Source: Halonatronomonas betaini
GTDB taxonomy: Bacteria; Bacillota; Halanaerobiia; Halanaerobiales; Halarsenatibacteraceae
Length of the DNA: 64,000 bases
Assembly: GCF_015666175.1 (NCBI RefSeq)
Contig: NZ_JADPIE010000002.1
Coordinates: forward strand, 124,001-188,000
Direction of reading: 5' to 3'
The position numbers and the translations under genes were made by a program. Shown here piece by piece: positions 1-7,463 of this stretch (within the stretch, counting starts at the first letter, position 1; every line of letters starts with the position of its first letter). Under the pieces are notes generated by a model. The model made no database searches and was not told where the DNA came from. It saw nothing but the letters and a program-made list of their open reading frames with translations.

Positions 1-678
1 CCAGAGCTGCATCATGATATTCTGGGTCATATTAGTTATATAATGTTCTTCATCTACTGATATCTGATTGGAATTCCAGAGCTCGCCTACTCTTATCATA
101 GATTCCTGGAAGATTTCTTTGTAGATCATTTCCACTGAAATTTCCTTTTCCAGTGCTTCTTCTACTGTCAGTTGAGCTTTATGTTTATCAGCGAGCAAAA
201 GCGAATTGAGATACTTAAACTGTAATCTCTTAAGCTCAGCCTCTTCCTGGTTATCAAAGGATATTTTTTGAGAGGTTTTTTTATCAAGTTCAGCTTCCTC
301 TGTGACTTTAATGGCATTATTAAGATGAATCTCTGCTTTTTGATAATAATCCTGTTCAAGCTCTTCTTTGATAACATCGCCAATTATTTGATAATGGTTA
401 ATCATCTGCTCTCTGACTCTCTCAGGCGAAATGTCTTTCATCCTTGAATTAAGAAGTCTGATTAACCAGTCAGCATAATCCTTGAAAATATCTGCAGCAT
501 CATACCTGACAGTAACTTCCAGGGTTTTTAAGTTATATTTAATGTCCCTGTACATTTTGGATTTCCTATAATCATCATATTCATTATCAAGTTTAGCTTC
601 TCTGGTAAACTGCATTTTAAAAATGCGCTCAGCTAACTTTTCTATTTTGTGATCGGTAATATCATATAATAAACTCAA
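1..678 (-). CDS. B12-binding sensor/helical-cap protein, partial (C-terminus beyond window)
   Basis: An open frame runs from a TTG at 678 off the left edge of the window, about 225 codons. Near the window edge the translation contains RVGELWNSNQISVDEEHY, which closely fits the helical cap that precedes the B12-binding Rossmann domain in MtaC/CarH-like proteins (the VGelW...EH signature). The first residues, LSLLYDITDHKIEK, resemble the end of a PAS domain. The middle is charged and helical. A stop lies four codons before the TTG, and GAGAGG sits about 10 bases before it. The gene follows the GGDEF remnant directly. I infer a cobalamin- or light-responsive sensor; the cobalamin-binding half, with its DxHxxG motif, would lie outside the window. 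Confidence 0.6.
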   Translation of the reverse strand, partial: MSLLYDITDHKIEKLAERIFKMQFTREAKLDNEYDDYRKSKMYRDIKYNLKTLEVTVRYDAADIFKDYADWLIRLLNSRMKDISPERVREQMINHYQIIGDVIKEELEQDYYQKAEIHLNNAIKVTEEAELDKKTSQKISFDNQEEAELKRLQFKYLNSLLLADKHKAQLTVEEALEKEISVEMIYKEIFQESMIRVGELWNSNQISVDEEHYITNMTQNIMMQLW

Positions 679-679
679 T

Positions 680-1182
680 CTACTTCATCCTCTCAGTATT
701 TAACAATTCATTTTTATATTGATTTTTTGCCTGATATAAATTTTTATCTGCACGCTGGAAAAATTCATCCATTGATTCCTGAGTATTTAGTTCTGCTACT
801 CCAAAGCTGGCAGATAATTCAAAAGAGGGCTCATCTATAGTTATCTCTTTTAGCTCCGATTTTAGCCTGCTTATAAAATCAACAGCTTCTTCCAGTTTAG
901 TTTCTGGCAATAAGATAGTGAACTCATCGCCACCTATTCTAGCAGCCTGATCTTCATAACGGATATTATCAGCCAGAAAACTTCCAATAGCTTTTAAGAC
1001 TTTATCTCCGGTCTTATGGCCATAGGTATCATTTAATATTTTAAAATTATCTAAATCAATTATAACTAAAGATAAAGGGGAATCATGTCTAATAGATCGA
1101 CTAAAAATCTGTTGATAGCATCAGGACAATATTCAAAAAGTTTATCCTGGTTGTTCTCGTTTTTTTGAAATATATTGTCCAT
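680..1182 (-). pseudogene. Diguanylate cyclase (PAS-GGDEF) remnant, internally deleted and frameshifted
   Basis: A normal 5' end exists: ATG at 1182 behind AGAGGAG, encoding a short start with LFEYCPDAI, the usual opening of a PAS domain. That frame stops after 38 codons. In another frame, from about 1128 down to 680, a nearly complete GGDEF domain follows: RHDSPLSLVIIDLDNFK, then GGDEF itself near 930, then the SFGVAE and ADKNLYQAK motifs. There is no room for the roughly 100 residues of a PAS domain between the two pieces, so most of it has been deleted and the frame lost. The GGDEF part could only be made from an internal TTG that falls after its active-site motif. The ancestral enzyme would have made c-di-GMP, the ligand of the riboswitch 2 kb upstream. 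Confidence 0.72.
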
Positions 1183-1252
1183 TCTAAGAACTCCTCTTAT
1201 AATATAATTAATGATACTTAGAAATTACACCTGTTATAGATAAAATTCAAAT

Positions 1253-3049
1253 CTAGAATTTTGACCTTTTGCTCCAGATTCTTTTGATATTCTGGTCGAC
1301 TTTGTCGTCAATCCAGTTCTGCCAGCCTGGCCAGCTGTGGGACTCAAATCTGCCATCTTCATTTACTTTAATATAAATATTTTTGCTACCAGCTGAAAAT
1401 TTCATTTTGTCTTCAGGACCAACTACTATTACATTCTCCTTGATTTCACGGGCTAGAAATCCTGCTTTAACTTTTATTTTTGTTGTACCTAATTCTGCGC
1501 CAACAGCACCTCCAGCAAACCAGCCTCCTGTATTATAGGTTCCACCTTTGAAAAAGGAAGTTTTATTATTACCGATTATATTTCCAGCTGTCTTAATAGT
1601 TGATGTGTATACCCCCTGCTGGAAAAGATATATGTCTCCACTGGCTGTTATCTCTGAATTCTGGATATAACCGGCAGCTAAATTGCTTTTACCAAAAGCC
1701 TGCTGCCTGTAAAGTTTATTATCTATCTTATTTGCTATCTCCTTTAATTGAGCATAGCTATCTTTTGAATAGTTCTTATATCCAAGCAGATACTGATGTA
1801 ATAACTTTATACTATCTTTAAAAGGATTATTTTCCTGTCTTTTATTTTTCAATACCTGCTGACAGCTACTTATTAGCTCCGATTTTATTTTAGAAAGTTT
1901 TTTAGAGTTAGAAATTAATGTTCTAAATTTCCGGTCAATCTTTACTACTTCTCTATCTTCATTATATATATTTAACATTTTTTCGAAAGTACCAATAAAG
2001 ATATTAATATTTTTATTGAAAAGTTCATCAATTATATCATCTTTTTCTGAAGAAATACCTATCTTTAAATTTGCACCGATAATATTGTGGCCAGCATAAA
2101 TATCACCACCGGTTATTATCTCTGCATTATTGATATGTTTTCTAACTTTAAGAATTCCTTCGATATTGACACCAAAGAAATCCTGAATACTACCGGTAAC
2201 AATTAAGTCACCTGAATAAGAGATCTTACCTGTATCCCTATCAATATCGCCCTCAATTCTATGCTGCTGGATTACTGATACTTTTACAGAGTCTTTTCTA
2301 TGTTCAATTACAGGTCTGCCAGCTTCTAAAGCGATTATTTTATTACCTGCTGGATTAGACATAACATTATCACCTAAAATGATTTCTGGATCATCTGGTG
2401 GAGACAGCCTAATTGTTTTGCCTCTAACTGTTGTTCCTTTCTGACCAGGGGTTGCCTCTTTTTTAACTGCTATTACCTGGCCAGGTAGAACAGATATAAT
2501 ATGTTTATGAAAATATTCGATATTACTTTCCTCTCTGATATTAACTGGTTCAATTCTAGCCGTTCTGCCAGGTTTAGGTTCTTTACCTTTTGCAATTAAT
2601 ACTCTTTGATTTTCCTGGGTATTAACCAGGCTAGAAATTACTTCCTGATCAATACCATATATAATTCCAGCCTGCTGAATTGCCTGTAATATTTCAGATT
2701 TTTTAACTTCAGGATATTCTCTGGAAGTCTCAGAACTAACCAGAACTGATACTCCTTTTTGTTCAACTAATTTTACCTGGTAATCTTTAGCTGGCTGTAT
2801 TTTGATTTCCAAATAAGCTTCCATCTCATCTTCAGTAACTTCTACATCAATAGTTTTAGAAGAGCTATAACTTAAATCTTTATCTTTTATTCTATATTTA
2901 ATATCCGAATCTCCTGTTACTATTGCTCTTTTTTCTATTAAATTGCCATCAACAAATAGATCTACATTATCGCCAGCTGAAAGCACAGGATATCTCATCA
3001 TATCTTCTTTTTCTTCTACTAATATCTTATCGCCTGAAATCTTTAGCAT
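1253..3049 (-). CDS. FapA/DUF342 family polymer-scaffold protein
   Basis: A protein of 598 residues from the ATG at 3049, which has GGAGGGG five bases before it. An ORF start further upstream at 3094 would put the first codons inside the riboswitch terminator, so it is rejected. The N-terminal third matches the DUF342 (FapA) pattern of short beta-rich segments (RYPVLSAGDNVDLFVDGN). The middle carries the repeated glycine-rich turns of a right-handed beta-helix (GDLIVTGSIQD, GGDIYAGHNIIGANLK). A charged helical stretch of about 100 residues follows, then more beta-helix with GNIIGNNKTSFFKGG. No signal peptide or membrane segment is seen. FapA-like proteins are assumed to bind nucleotides or polymers, or to act in cell-surface or signalling processes; the substrate is unknown. 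Expression is probably set by c-di-GMP through the leader. Confidence 0.8.
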   Translation of the reverse strand: MLKISGDKILVEEKEDMMRYPVLSAGDNVDLFVDGNLIEKRAIVTGDSDIKYRIKDKDLSYSSSKTIDVEVTEDEMEAYLEIKIQPAKDYQVKLVEQKGVSVLVSSETSREYPEVKKSEILQAIQQAGIIYGIDQEVISSLVNTQENQRVLIAKGKEPKPGRTARIEPVNIREESNIEYFHKHIISVLPGQVIAVKKEATPGQKGTTVRGKTIRLSPPDDPEIILGDNVMSNPAGNKIIALEAGRPVIEHRKDSVKVSVIQQHRIEGDIDRDTGKISYSGDLIVTGSIQDFFGVNIEGILKVRKHINNAEIITGGDIYAGHNIIGANLKIGISSEKDDIIDELFNKNINIFIGTFEKMLNIYNEDREVVKIDRKFRTLISNSKKLSKIKSELISSCQQVLKNKRQENNPFKDSIKLLHQYLLGYKNYSKDSYAQLKEIANKIDNKLYRQQAFGKSNLAAGYIQNSEITASGDIYLFQQGVYTSTIKTAGNIIGNNKTSFFKGGTYNTGGWFAGGAVGAELGTTKIKVKAGFLAREIKENVIVVGPEDKMKFSAGSKNIYIKVNEDGRFESHSWPGWQNWIDDKVDQNIKRIWSKRSKF

Positions 3050-3077
3050 AATTTCCCCTCCAGAAATTAATGATACT

Positions 3078-3104
3078 AAAAAAACCGGCTTCATAGCCGG
3101 TTGA
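3078..3104 (-). terminator. Intrinsic terminator of the c-di-GMP riboswitch
   Basis: On the minus strand AACCGGCT-ATGA-AGCCGGTT is followed by a run of T. It lies between the riboswitch aptamer and the FapA start codon, so it is the expression platform. Ligand binding should decide whether transcription reaches the gene. Confidence 0.85.
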
Positions 3105-3118
3105 TGTCACATTGAAAA

Positions 3119-3196
3119 CAAGCGGCAACCAGGCAGTCTTATAAATTTATAAGATCCACGGCTTTGCGTCCCTGCCTCACAGCAGGTTTGCCCAAT
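3119..3196 (-). promoter_or_regulatory. c-di-GMP-I (GEMM) riboswitch aptamer
   Basis: The minus strand shows the class-defining pieces in order: GGCAAACC, a stem closed by a GUGA tetraloop (CCTGCT-GTGA-GGCAGG), GGGACGCAAAGCC, a variable AT-rich hairpin (ATCTTATAAATTTATAAGA), and CTGCCTGGTTGCCGC. The GNRA tetraloop and the ACGCAAAGCC joint are hallmarks of this class. It precedes a terminator and the FapA/DUF342 gene. Confidence 0.88.
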
Positions 3197-3221
3197 ATTT
3201 ATTATTGTTTTACATAGTATA

Positions 3222-3250
3222 ATAGTACCAATTTTCTAATGGAATTGCAA
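3222..3250 (-). promoter_or_regulatory. Probable sigma-A promoter of the riboswitch-FapA unit
   Basis: On the minus strand TTGCAA, a 17-base spacer and TACTAT sit about 25 bases before the aptamer. The match is good by eye and correctly placed. Confidence 0.6.
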
Positions 3251-3345
3251 GTCATTTCAATCGGCTGAAAGTAACAAATTAGCTTAATTTAAATAAAAAT
3301 TTAGTGTTATAAGGATAACAATAATAGAGTTAGTCTTGATAGATA

Positions 3346-3379
3346 AACTGCCGGCCATATTTTTTCCTGACCGGCAGTT
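3346..3379 (-). terminator. Terminator at the end of the B12 operon
   Basis: A nine-base-pair GC-rich stem, AACTGCCGG...CCGGCAGTT, lies about 60 bases past the btuF stop. The loop contains an A/T run. It is the first strong hairpin after the leftward cobalamin genes. Confidence 0.65.
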
Positions 3380-3438
3380 GTTGTCTTAACTTATGAAATA
3401 TAGCTGCTTCTGGTTCCAGCTAATATGTTAGCAAGCAG

Positions 3439-4362
3439 TTAAATGTCCTCTAATTCTTCTTCTAGTTCTGGATGGATTGAAATAGCCAGGCCTCTTAAAC
3501 CGTCAATTAACCTTGGAGATGGCCTGCTGATGATGTCCTGATCTATTACATGAACTCTCTCGTTTTCAACTGCAGTTAACACTTCAAAGTTATCTCTGCC
3601 CAGGATCTTTTCTTCTGTCACCTGATGTTCAGCACTATGAGGAGTGGAGATATAAACTTCTGGATCTAAATCTATTAATGTTTCCATCCCAATTTGAGGC
3701 CAGCCGGCATCAATTTCTGCCCCAAGATTTATACCTCCTGCCAGCTCAATCATATTATCAATAAAGGTGTCTCCACCGGCTGTTGTTATAGGTTCATTCC
3801 AGATTTCGTAAAATACTTCTGGCCTTTCCTCCTGACTTTCAACTAGCTCCAAAATTTTATCCATTCTTGTTTCCATATCGTTTACAACCTGATCGGCCTG
3901 ATCAGTTTTTCCAGTGACAAGGCCTAGATTTTCAAAGTTGCTAAAAACTTCTTGAATATCATTAGCTTCAAATCCAACTACTGTTAGACCTAAATCCTGG
4001 AGTCTATTAATAATATCGACTGATGTGATACCTGCAGTTACTATTAAATCCGGGTCTTTATCTATAATAACTTCTATATTTGGCTCACTAATGCTTCCAA
4101 CTGTATCAATCTTGCTAACCTCTTCAGGGTAATCACAATAAGTAGTTACACCAACTAACCTATCTTCTAAGTCAATTGCAAATAACATTTCTGTTGTGCT
4201 TGGTGAAAGAGAAATAATAGTTTCAGGTTCTTCGGTAATTTCAATTTCATTACCTAAATCATCAGTAACTTCCACAGGAAAAGCCTCAAGTCCAGGTGCG
4301 AACAGAATTGATACAAATAATAAGATACAACTTAACAAAATAACTCTATTAAATAACTTCAT
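3439..4362 (-). CDS. btuF: Corrinoid/iron-complex ABC transporter substrate-binding protein (BtuF-like)
   Basis: A protein of 307 residues starting at the ATG at 4362, which follows GGAGGTTATTAAT; a TTG five codons earlier lacks a ribosome site. The N-terminus is a signal peptide (a lysine, then a 20-residue hydrophobic core ending FAPGLEA). The body follows the two-lobe PBP type III fold, with ETIISLSPSTTEMLFAI near residue 50 and a long backbone helix in the middle. It is the last gene of the cobalamin operon, separated from cobD by about 130 bases, and should feed the duplicated BtuCD transporters. It differs clearly from the second binding protein at 16.9-17.8 kb, so the two may prefer different corrinoids. 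Substrate is assigned from context. Confidence 0.8.
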   Translation of the reverse strand: MKLFNRVILLSCILLFVSILFAPGLEAFPVEVTDDLGNEIEITEEPETIISLSPSTTEMLFAIDLEDRLVGVTTYCDYPEEVSKIDTVGSISEPNIEVIIDKDPDLIVTAGITSVDIINRLQDLGLTVVGFEANDIQEVFSNFENLGLVTGKTDQADQVVNDMETRMDKILELVESQEERPEVFYEIWNEPITTAGGDTFIDNMIELAGGINLGAEIDAGWPQIGMETLIDLDPEVYISTPHSAEHQVTEEKILGRDNFEVLTAVENERVHVIDQDIISRPSPRLIDGLRGLAISIHPELEEELEDI

Positions 4363-4490
4363 ATTAATAACCTCCAATTTTTATTTGTAAGAAACTGAGT
4401 AATAAATATTTTTATTTAGTATCGATAACGTAAGTCCATTTATATATTTTTTACTTAATGGTTTCACCTCCTTTAAATTTTAGTTTTAAA

Positions 4491-5588
4491 TCAGAGTATT
4501 TTTGCTAGTTTATCAAGTAGAATTTTATTGGCTTTTCTGGATTTGACAGCTATCCGGATATAATTATCATTAAGGCCGGTATAGTTATTGCAATCTCTTA
4601 TCATCACGCCATCTTTTGCCAGGGTATCTGTTAGTTCTTCACTTGTTAAACCAGCATCTTTTATTTTTATAAATATATAATTGGCAGTTGGATAATAAAC
4701 CTTTATACCCTCCAGCTTATTTAGGCTGTTATATAAAAATTCTTTTTCCTGATTTAATCTTTCCAGGGTTCTTTTGAGATAGATATCAGCATTTTTAGTT
4801 TGTGAAAATATCTGCTGACAGGCCAGTTGGGCAAAGTAATTGACAGACCAGGGATCTCTGGAATTTTCAATATTTTTAACGACTTCCTTATTAGTTAGAG
4901 CATAACCTAACCTTAAACCTGGAATTCCATAGATCTTTGTTAAAGATCTTAAAATTAAGATATTATCAAGGGAATTGATAGCTTTAATTACAGTGATATC
5001 CTGATGATTATCAAGAAAATCAATAAAGGCCTCATCTATTACTACAAAGGTATCTGTCTGGCTGGCCTCTCTTAATATTTTATTAAGCTTTTCTCTGGCG
5101 ATGATTTTTCCAGTCGGGTTATTAGGATTGCAGAGAAATAAAATATCCATATCAGCTAGTCTGGTAATTAGTTCTGCCAGCACTGTTTCTGTTAATTCAA
5201 AATCCCCTGATTCAGCCAGTAAAATATTATGGACTTCAGCTCCTGCAGCCCGACTTGCAAGTTCGTATTCAGAGAAGGTTGGCTCCAGGATTAATGATTT
5301 ATTCGGCTTAATAACTTTTGTGAGCTGATACAATATTTCGACTGCACCATTGCCTATAAGTACCTCTTCCCTTTTTAAATTATGTTTATCTGCTATTAAT
5401 TCTTTTAAACCTGCTGCTTGAGGTTCAGGATAGTTTTTGATCTGATCCAGATTATTTTTAATAGCATTTTTGATAAAATCCGGTGGGCCTAAAAAATTTA
5501 TATTTGAACTAAAGTCTATAATTTCATCTTTATTTAAATTATATTTTCTGGCTATCTTATTAATATTGCCTCCGTGTTCGCTTTTGAT
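4491..5588 (-). CDS. cobD: L-threonine-O-3-phosphate decarboxylase (CobD), non-standard start
   Basis: A PLP fold-type I enzyme that makes (R)-1-aminopropan-2-ol phosphate for the lower cobamide linker. The reading frame is open for 365 residues and contains the N-terminal HGGN motif, DFSSNINFLGPP, NPNNPTG and the PLP lysine in SLTKIYGIPGLRLGY (about residue 218). There is no ATG, GTG or TTG in this frame upstream of TTG 5333, which is far inside the fold. The frame begins immediately after the pduX stop (TAA then ATC AAA AGC GAA CAC GGA). AAGGGTGA sits seven bases before that ATC, so an ATC start is the simplest reading. Read-through of the TAA would instead give a PduX-CobD fusion. Full family length (about 360) needs this upstream part. 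Confidence 0.85.
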   Translation of the reverse strand: MKSEHGGNINKIARKYNLNKDEIIDFSSNINFLGPPDFIKNAIKNNLDQIKNYPEPQAAGLKELIADKHNLKREEVLIGNGAVEILYQLTKVIKPNKSLILEPTFSEYELASRAAGAEVHNILLAESGDFELTETVLAELITRLADMDILFLCNPNNPTGKIIAREKLNKILREASQTDTFVVIDEAFIDFLDNHQDITVIKAINSLDNILILRSLTKIYGIPGLRLGYALTNKEVVKNIENSRDPWSVNYFAQLACQQIFSQTKNADIYLKRTLERLNQEKEFLYNSLNKLEGIKVYYPTANYIFIKIKDAGLTSEELTDTLAKDGVMIRDCNNYTGLNDNYIRIAVKSRKANKILLDKLAKIL

Positions 5589-6467
5589 TTAAATCACCCT
5601 TTCTATTCCTCCACTGATTAATCTGGCTCTCTGATAAAACTTGAAATCAGAGTTGTGTTCTATATTCTTAATAAGTTTTTTATTTTTGAACCCAGGCTCT
5701 ATAAATAAACCAATTAAATTGCCGCTATGGGCAATATTAAGTCCATAAATCTGTTGATAATCTGAGATTAAGTCATTAATTTTGATTAGTCCGGTCTTTG
5801 GCAGTATCTTCTGGTGGGCCAGACTACTGAGAGTCATGCCCTGGCCGATTAATTTTTTGCTTCTGGTATTAATTCCTGTCAGGATATATTTTAGAGCCTG
5901 ATTTACTGACTGCTCTTTAGACTTTTTCAAAGACCTTATTTTATCGGAATTATTAAATGCCAGGGTATTGATTTCTGCAGCATTATTGCTGAAAATTAAA
6001 ATATCAAATTCAGGAAGGGGGCCTAGTTTTTCAATTATCTGGCCATTTAGGTGATCAAATTTATAAAATCCAGGCAGAAATATGCTATCTGTCGGCTCTA
6101 TTGCGAGCAAGATATTAATTAGCACTTTATAGTCTATCTTTTTATTGATTAAAAGCATGATAGCTGAAACTACGGCTGCCATGTCGGCAGTTGAACTGGC
6201 CATTCCCTGTCCAATCAGGAGTTCTGAGTCGATCTCGATTTCCAGACCGATTCCCTGAAGCTGATAATATTCCAGGGTTTTTCTGGCAGCTTTATAGCTT
6301 TTAGAGAAACCTTTATTTAGTTTGATTTTATTGGTCTCAGGTAGTAGTTTAACCTTAGCCTGACTGTAAAGGTTCACAGGGCAGGATATTAAGAAATCCT
6401 GGCCATCAAGCTGGCCCTGAATTAGTTCACCACAACTACCTGGGACTCTTACTTTTACCTGTTGCAA
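5589..6467 (-). CDS. pduX: L-threonine kinase, GHMP family (PduX-like)
   Basis: A 292-residue GHMP kinase. The N-terminus VRVPGSCGELIQG is typical of PduX. The ATP-binding motif is seen as IGQGMASSTADMAA near residue 90, and a C-terminal HSGNLIGLF matches the third GHMP motif. PduX phosphorylates L-threonine to give the substrate of CobD, which is the next gene and begins at its stop codon. The start is a TTG; AGGAG lies 11 bases upstream. The pairing of kinase and decarboxylase fits de novo synthesis of the aminopropanol linker. Confidence 0.85.
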   Translation of the reverse strand: MQQVKVRVPGSCGELIQGQLDGQDFLISCPVNLYSQAKVKLLPETNKIKLNKGFSKSYKAARKTLEYYQLQGIGLEIEIDSELLIGQGMASSTADMAAVVSAIMLLINKKIDYKVLINILLAIEPTDSIFLPGFYKFDHLNGQIIEKLGPLPEFDILIFSNNAAEINTLAFNNSDKIRSLKKSKEQSVNQALKYILTGINTRSKKLIGQGMTLSSLAHQKILPKTGLIKINDLISDYQQIYGLNIAHSGNLIGLFIEPGFKNKKLIKNIEHNSDFKFYQRARLISGGIERVI

Positions 6468-6501
6468 TAGGGAATCAACTCCTGATTAAATCAAATTAAT
6501 T

Positions 6502-7461
6502 TTAAATCAAGCTTATTAATGTAGCTGATATTACAAAAATAAGTAGAGATACATAAATCATATTTTTAAGCTTATTAATATCACTTGTTTCAAATTCTTT
6601 AACTGGATCTCCTAGATAAGCTCTAAAACTTTTCTGTCCATGATAATAATTTGTACCGCCAAACCTGACTCCAAGTGCCCCGGCAATTGCAGATTCAGGA
6701 TAGCCGGCATTGGGGCTGGGATGTTTGCTGGCATCTCTTAAAATCATTTTGAATGAGGACCTATAATCAAGCCCTAATATTAATGAACTAAAAATAAAGC
6801 TGAGTGCTGTTAATCTGGCCGGAATAAAGTTCCAGAGATCATCAAAGCGTGCACCGGCCCAGCCAAAATTAATATATTTAGGATTTTTATAACCGACCAT
6901 AGAATCGATTGTATTTACAGCTTTATAGGCCATTGCCAGCGGTACTCCTCCTATTAGAAAGAAAAATACTGGGGCCAGGATTCCATCAGATGTATTTTCT
7001 GCCATGCTCTCTAAAGTTGCCCTGATAACCTCTGGCTTTGAGATCTGACTGCAATCTCTGGCAACTATTTTATTAACAGAGTTTCTGGCTTCCTTTAAAT
7101 CAGATACTGCCAGACTTTTTTCAACTTCTTCTCCGGCCCTGATCAGACTTTTAATAGCCAGGCAGTGGGTGAAAATTAAAAGGCTGATTAAATAACCCAG
7201 CCACTGATCTATTAAACCACCGACTCTTATTAAATAATAGCTGGCATAATAGCTGACCGAGACAACAATTATGACCAAAATTGCACCATTCAATTTCTGA
7301 ATTCCAGTATTTTTAGTTTCAGGATAAAGGAACCCTTCAACTTTTTTTATTAAGCCGCCTATTAACATGATCGGGTGGTACTTTTGCCAGGGATCTCCGA
7401 TGACTAAATCCAGAATGATTGCTCCAGTTAATATTAGAATTGTTGAGTTAATCCTGATCAC
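6502..7461 (-). CDS. cbiB: Adenosylcobinamide-phosphate synthase (CbiB)
   Basis: An integral membrane protein of about 319 residues. It attaches aminopropanol phosphate to adenosylcobyric acid. The early ILDLVIGDPWQKYHPI matches the conserved DP..HPV motif of CbiB/CobD-type synthases. TLESMAENTSDGILAPVFF, SMVGYKN and the HPSPNAGYPESAIAGALGVRFGG block (quoted here in part) are hallmark motifs. Several hydrophobic spans alternate with these loops. The start is ambiguous: the GTG at 7461 lies inside a near-perfect ribosome site (AGAGGTGATC), and an ATT three codons later is better spaced. It directly follows cbiA. Confidence 0.92.
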   Translation of the reverse strand: MIRINSTILILTGAIILDLVIGDPWQKYHPIMLIGGLIKKVEGFLYPETKNTGIQKLNGAILVIIVVSVSYYASYYLIRVGGLIDQWLGYLISLLIFTHCLAIKSLIRAGEEVEKSLAVSDLKEARNSVNKIVARDCSQISKPEVIRATLESMAENTSDGILAPVFFFLIGGVPLAMAYKAVNTIDSMVGYKNPKYINFGWAGARFDDLWNFIPARLTALSFIFSSLILGLDYRSSFKMILRDASKHPSPNAGYPESAIAGALGVRFGGTNYYHGQKSFRAYLGDPVKEFETSDINKLKNMIYVSLLIFVISATLISLI

Positions 7462-7463
7462 CT

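Noticed and set aside
1600-1821. Plus-strand ORF of 73 codons under the FapA gene, and other similar antisense frames across the window
   Set aside because: Shadows of the coding strand with cysteine-rich or low-complexity translation and no ribosome sites.
3049-3094. Upstream start for the FapA-like gene adding 16 residues
   Set aside because: The first codons would fall inside the riboswitch terminator; ATG 3049 has an ideal ribosome site.
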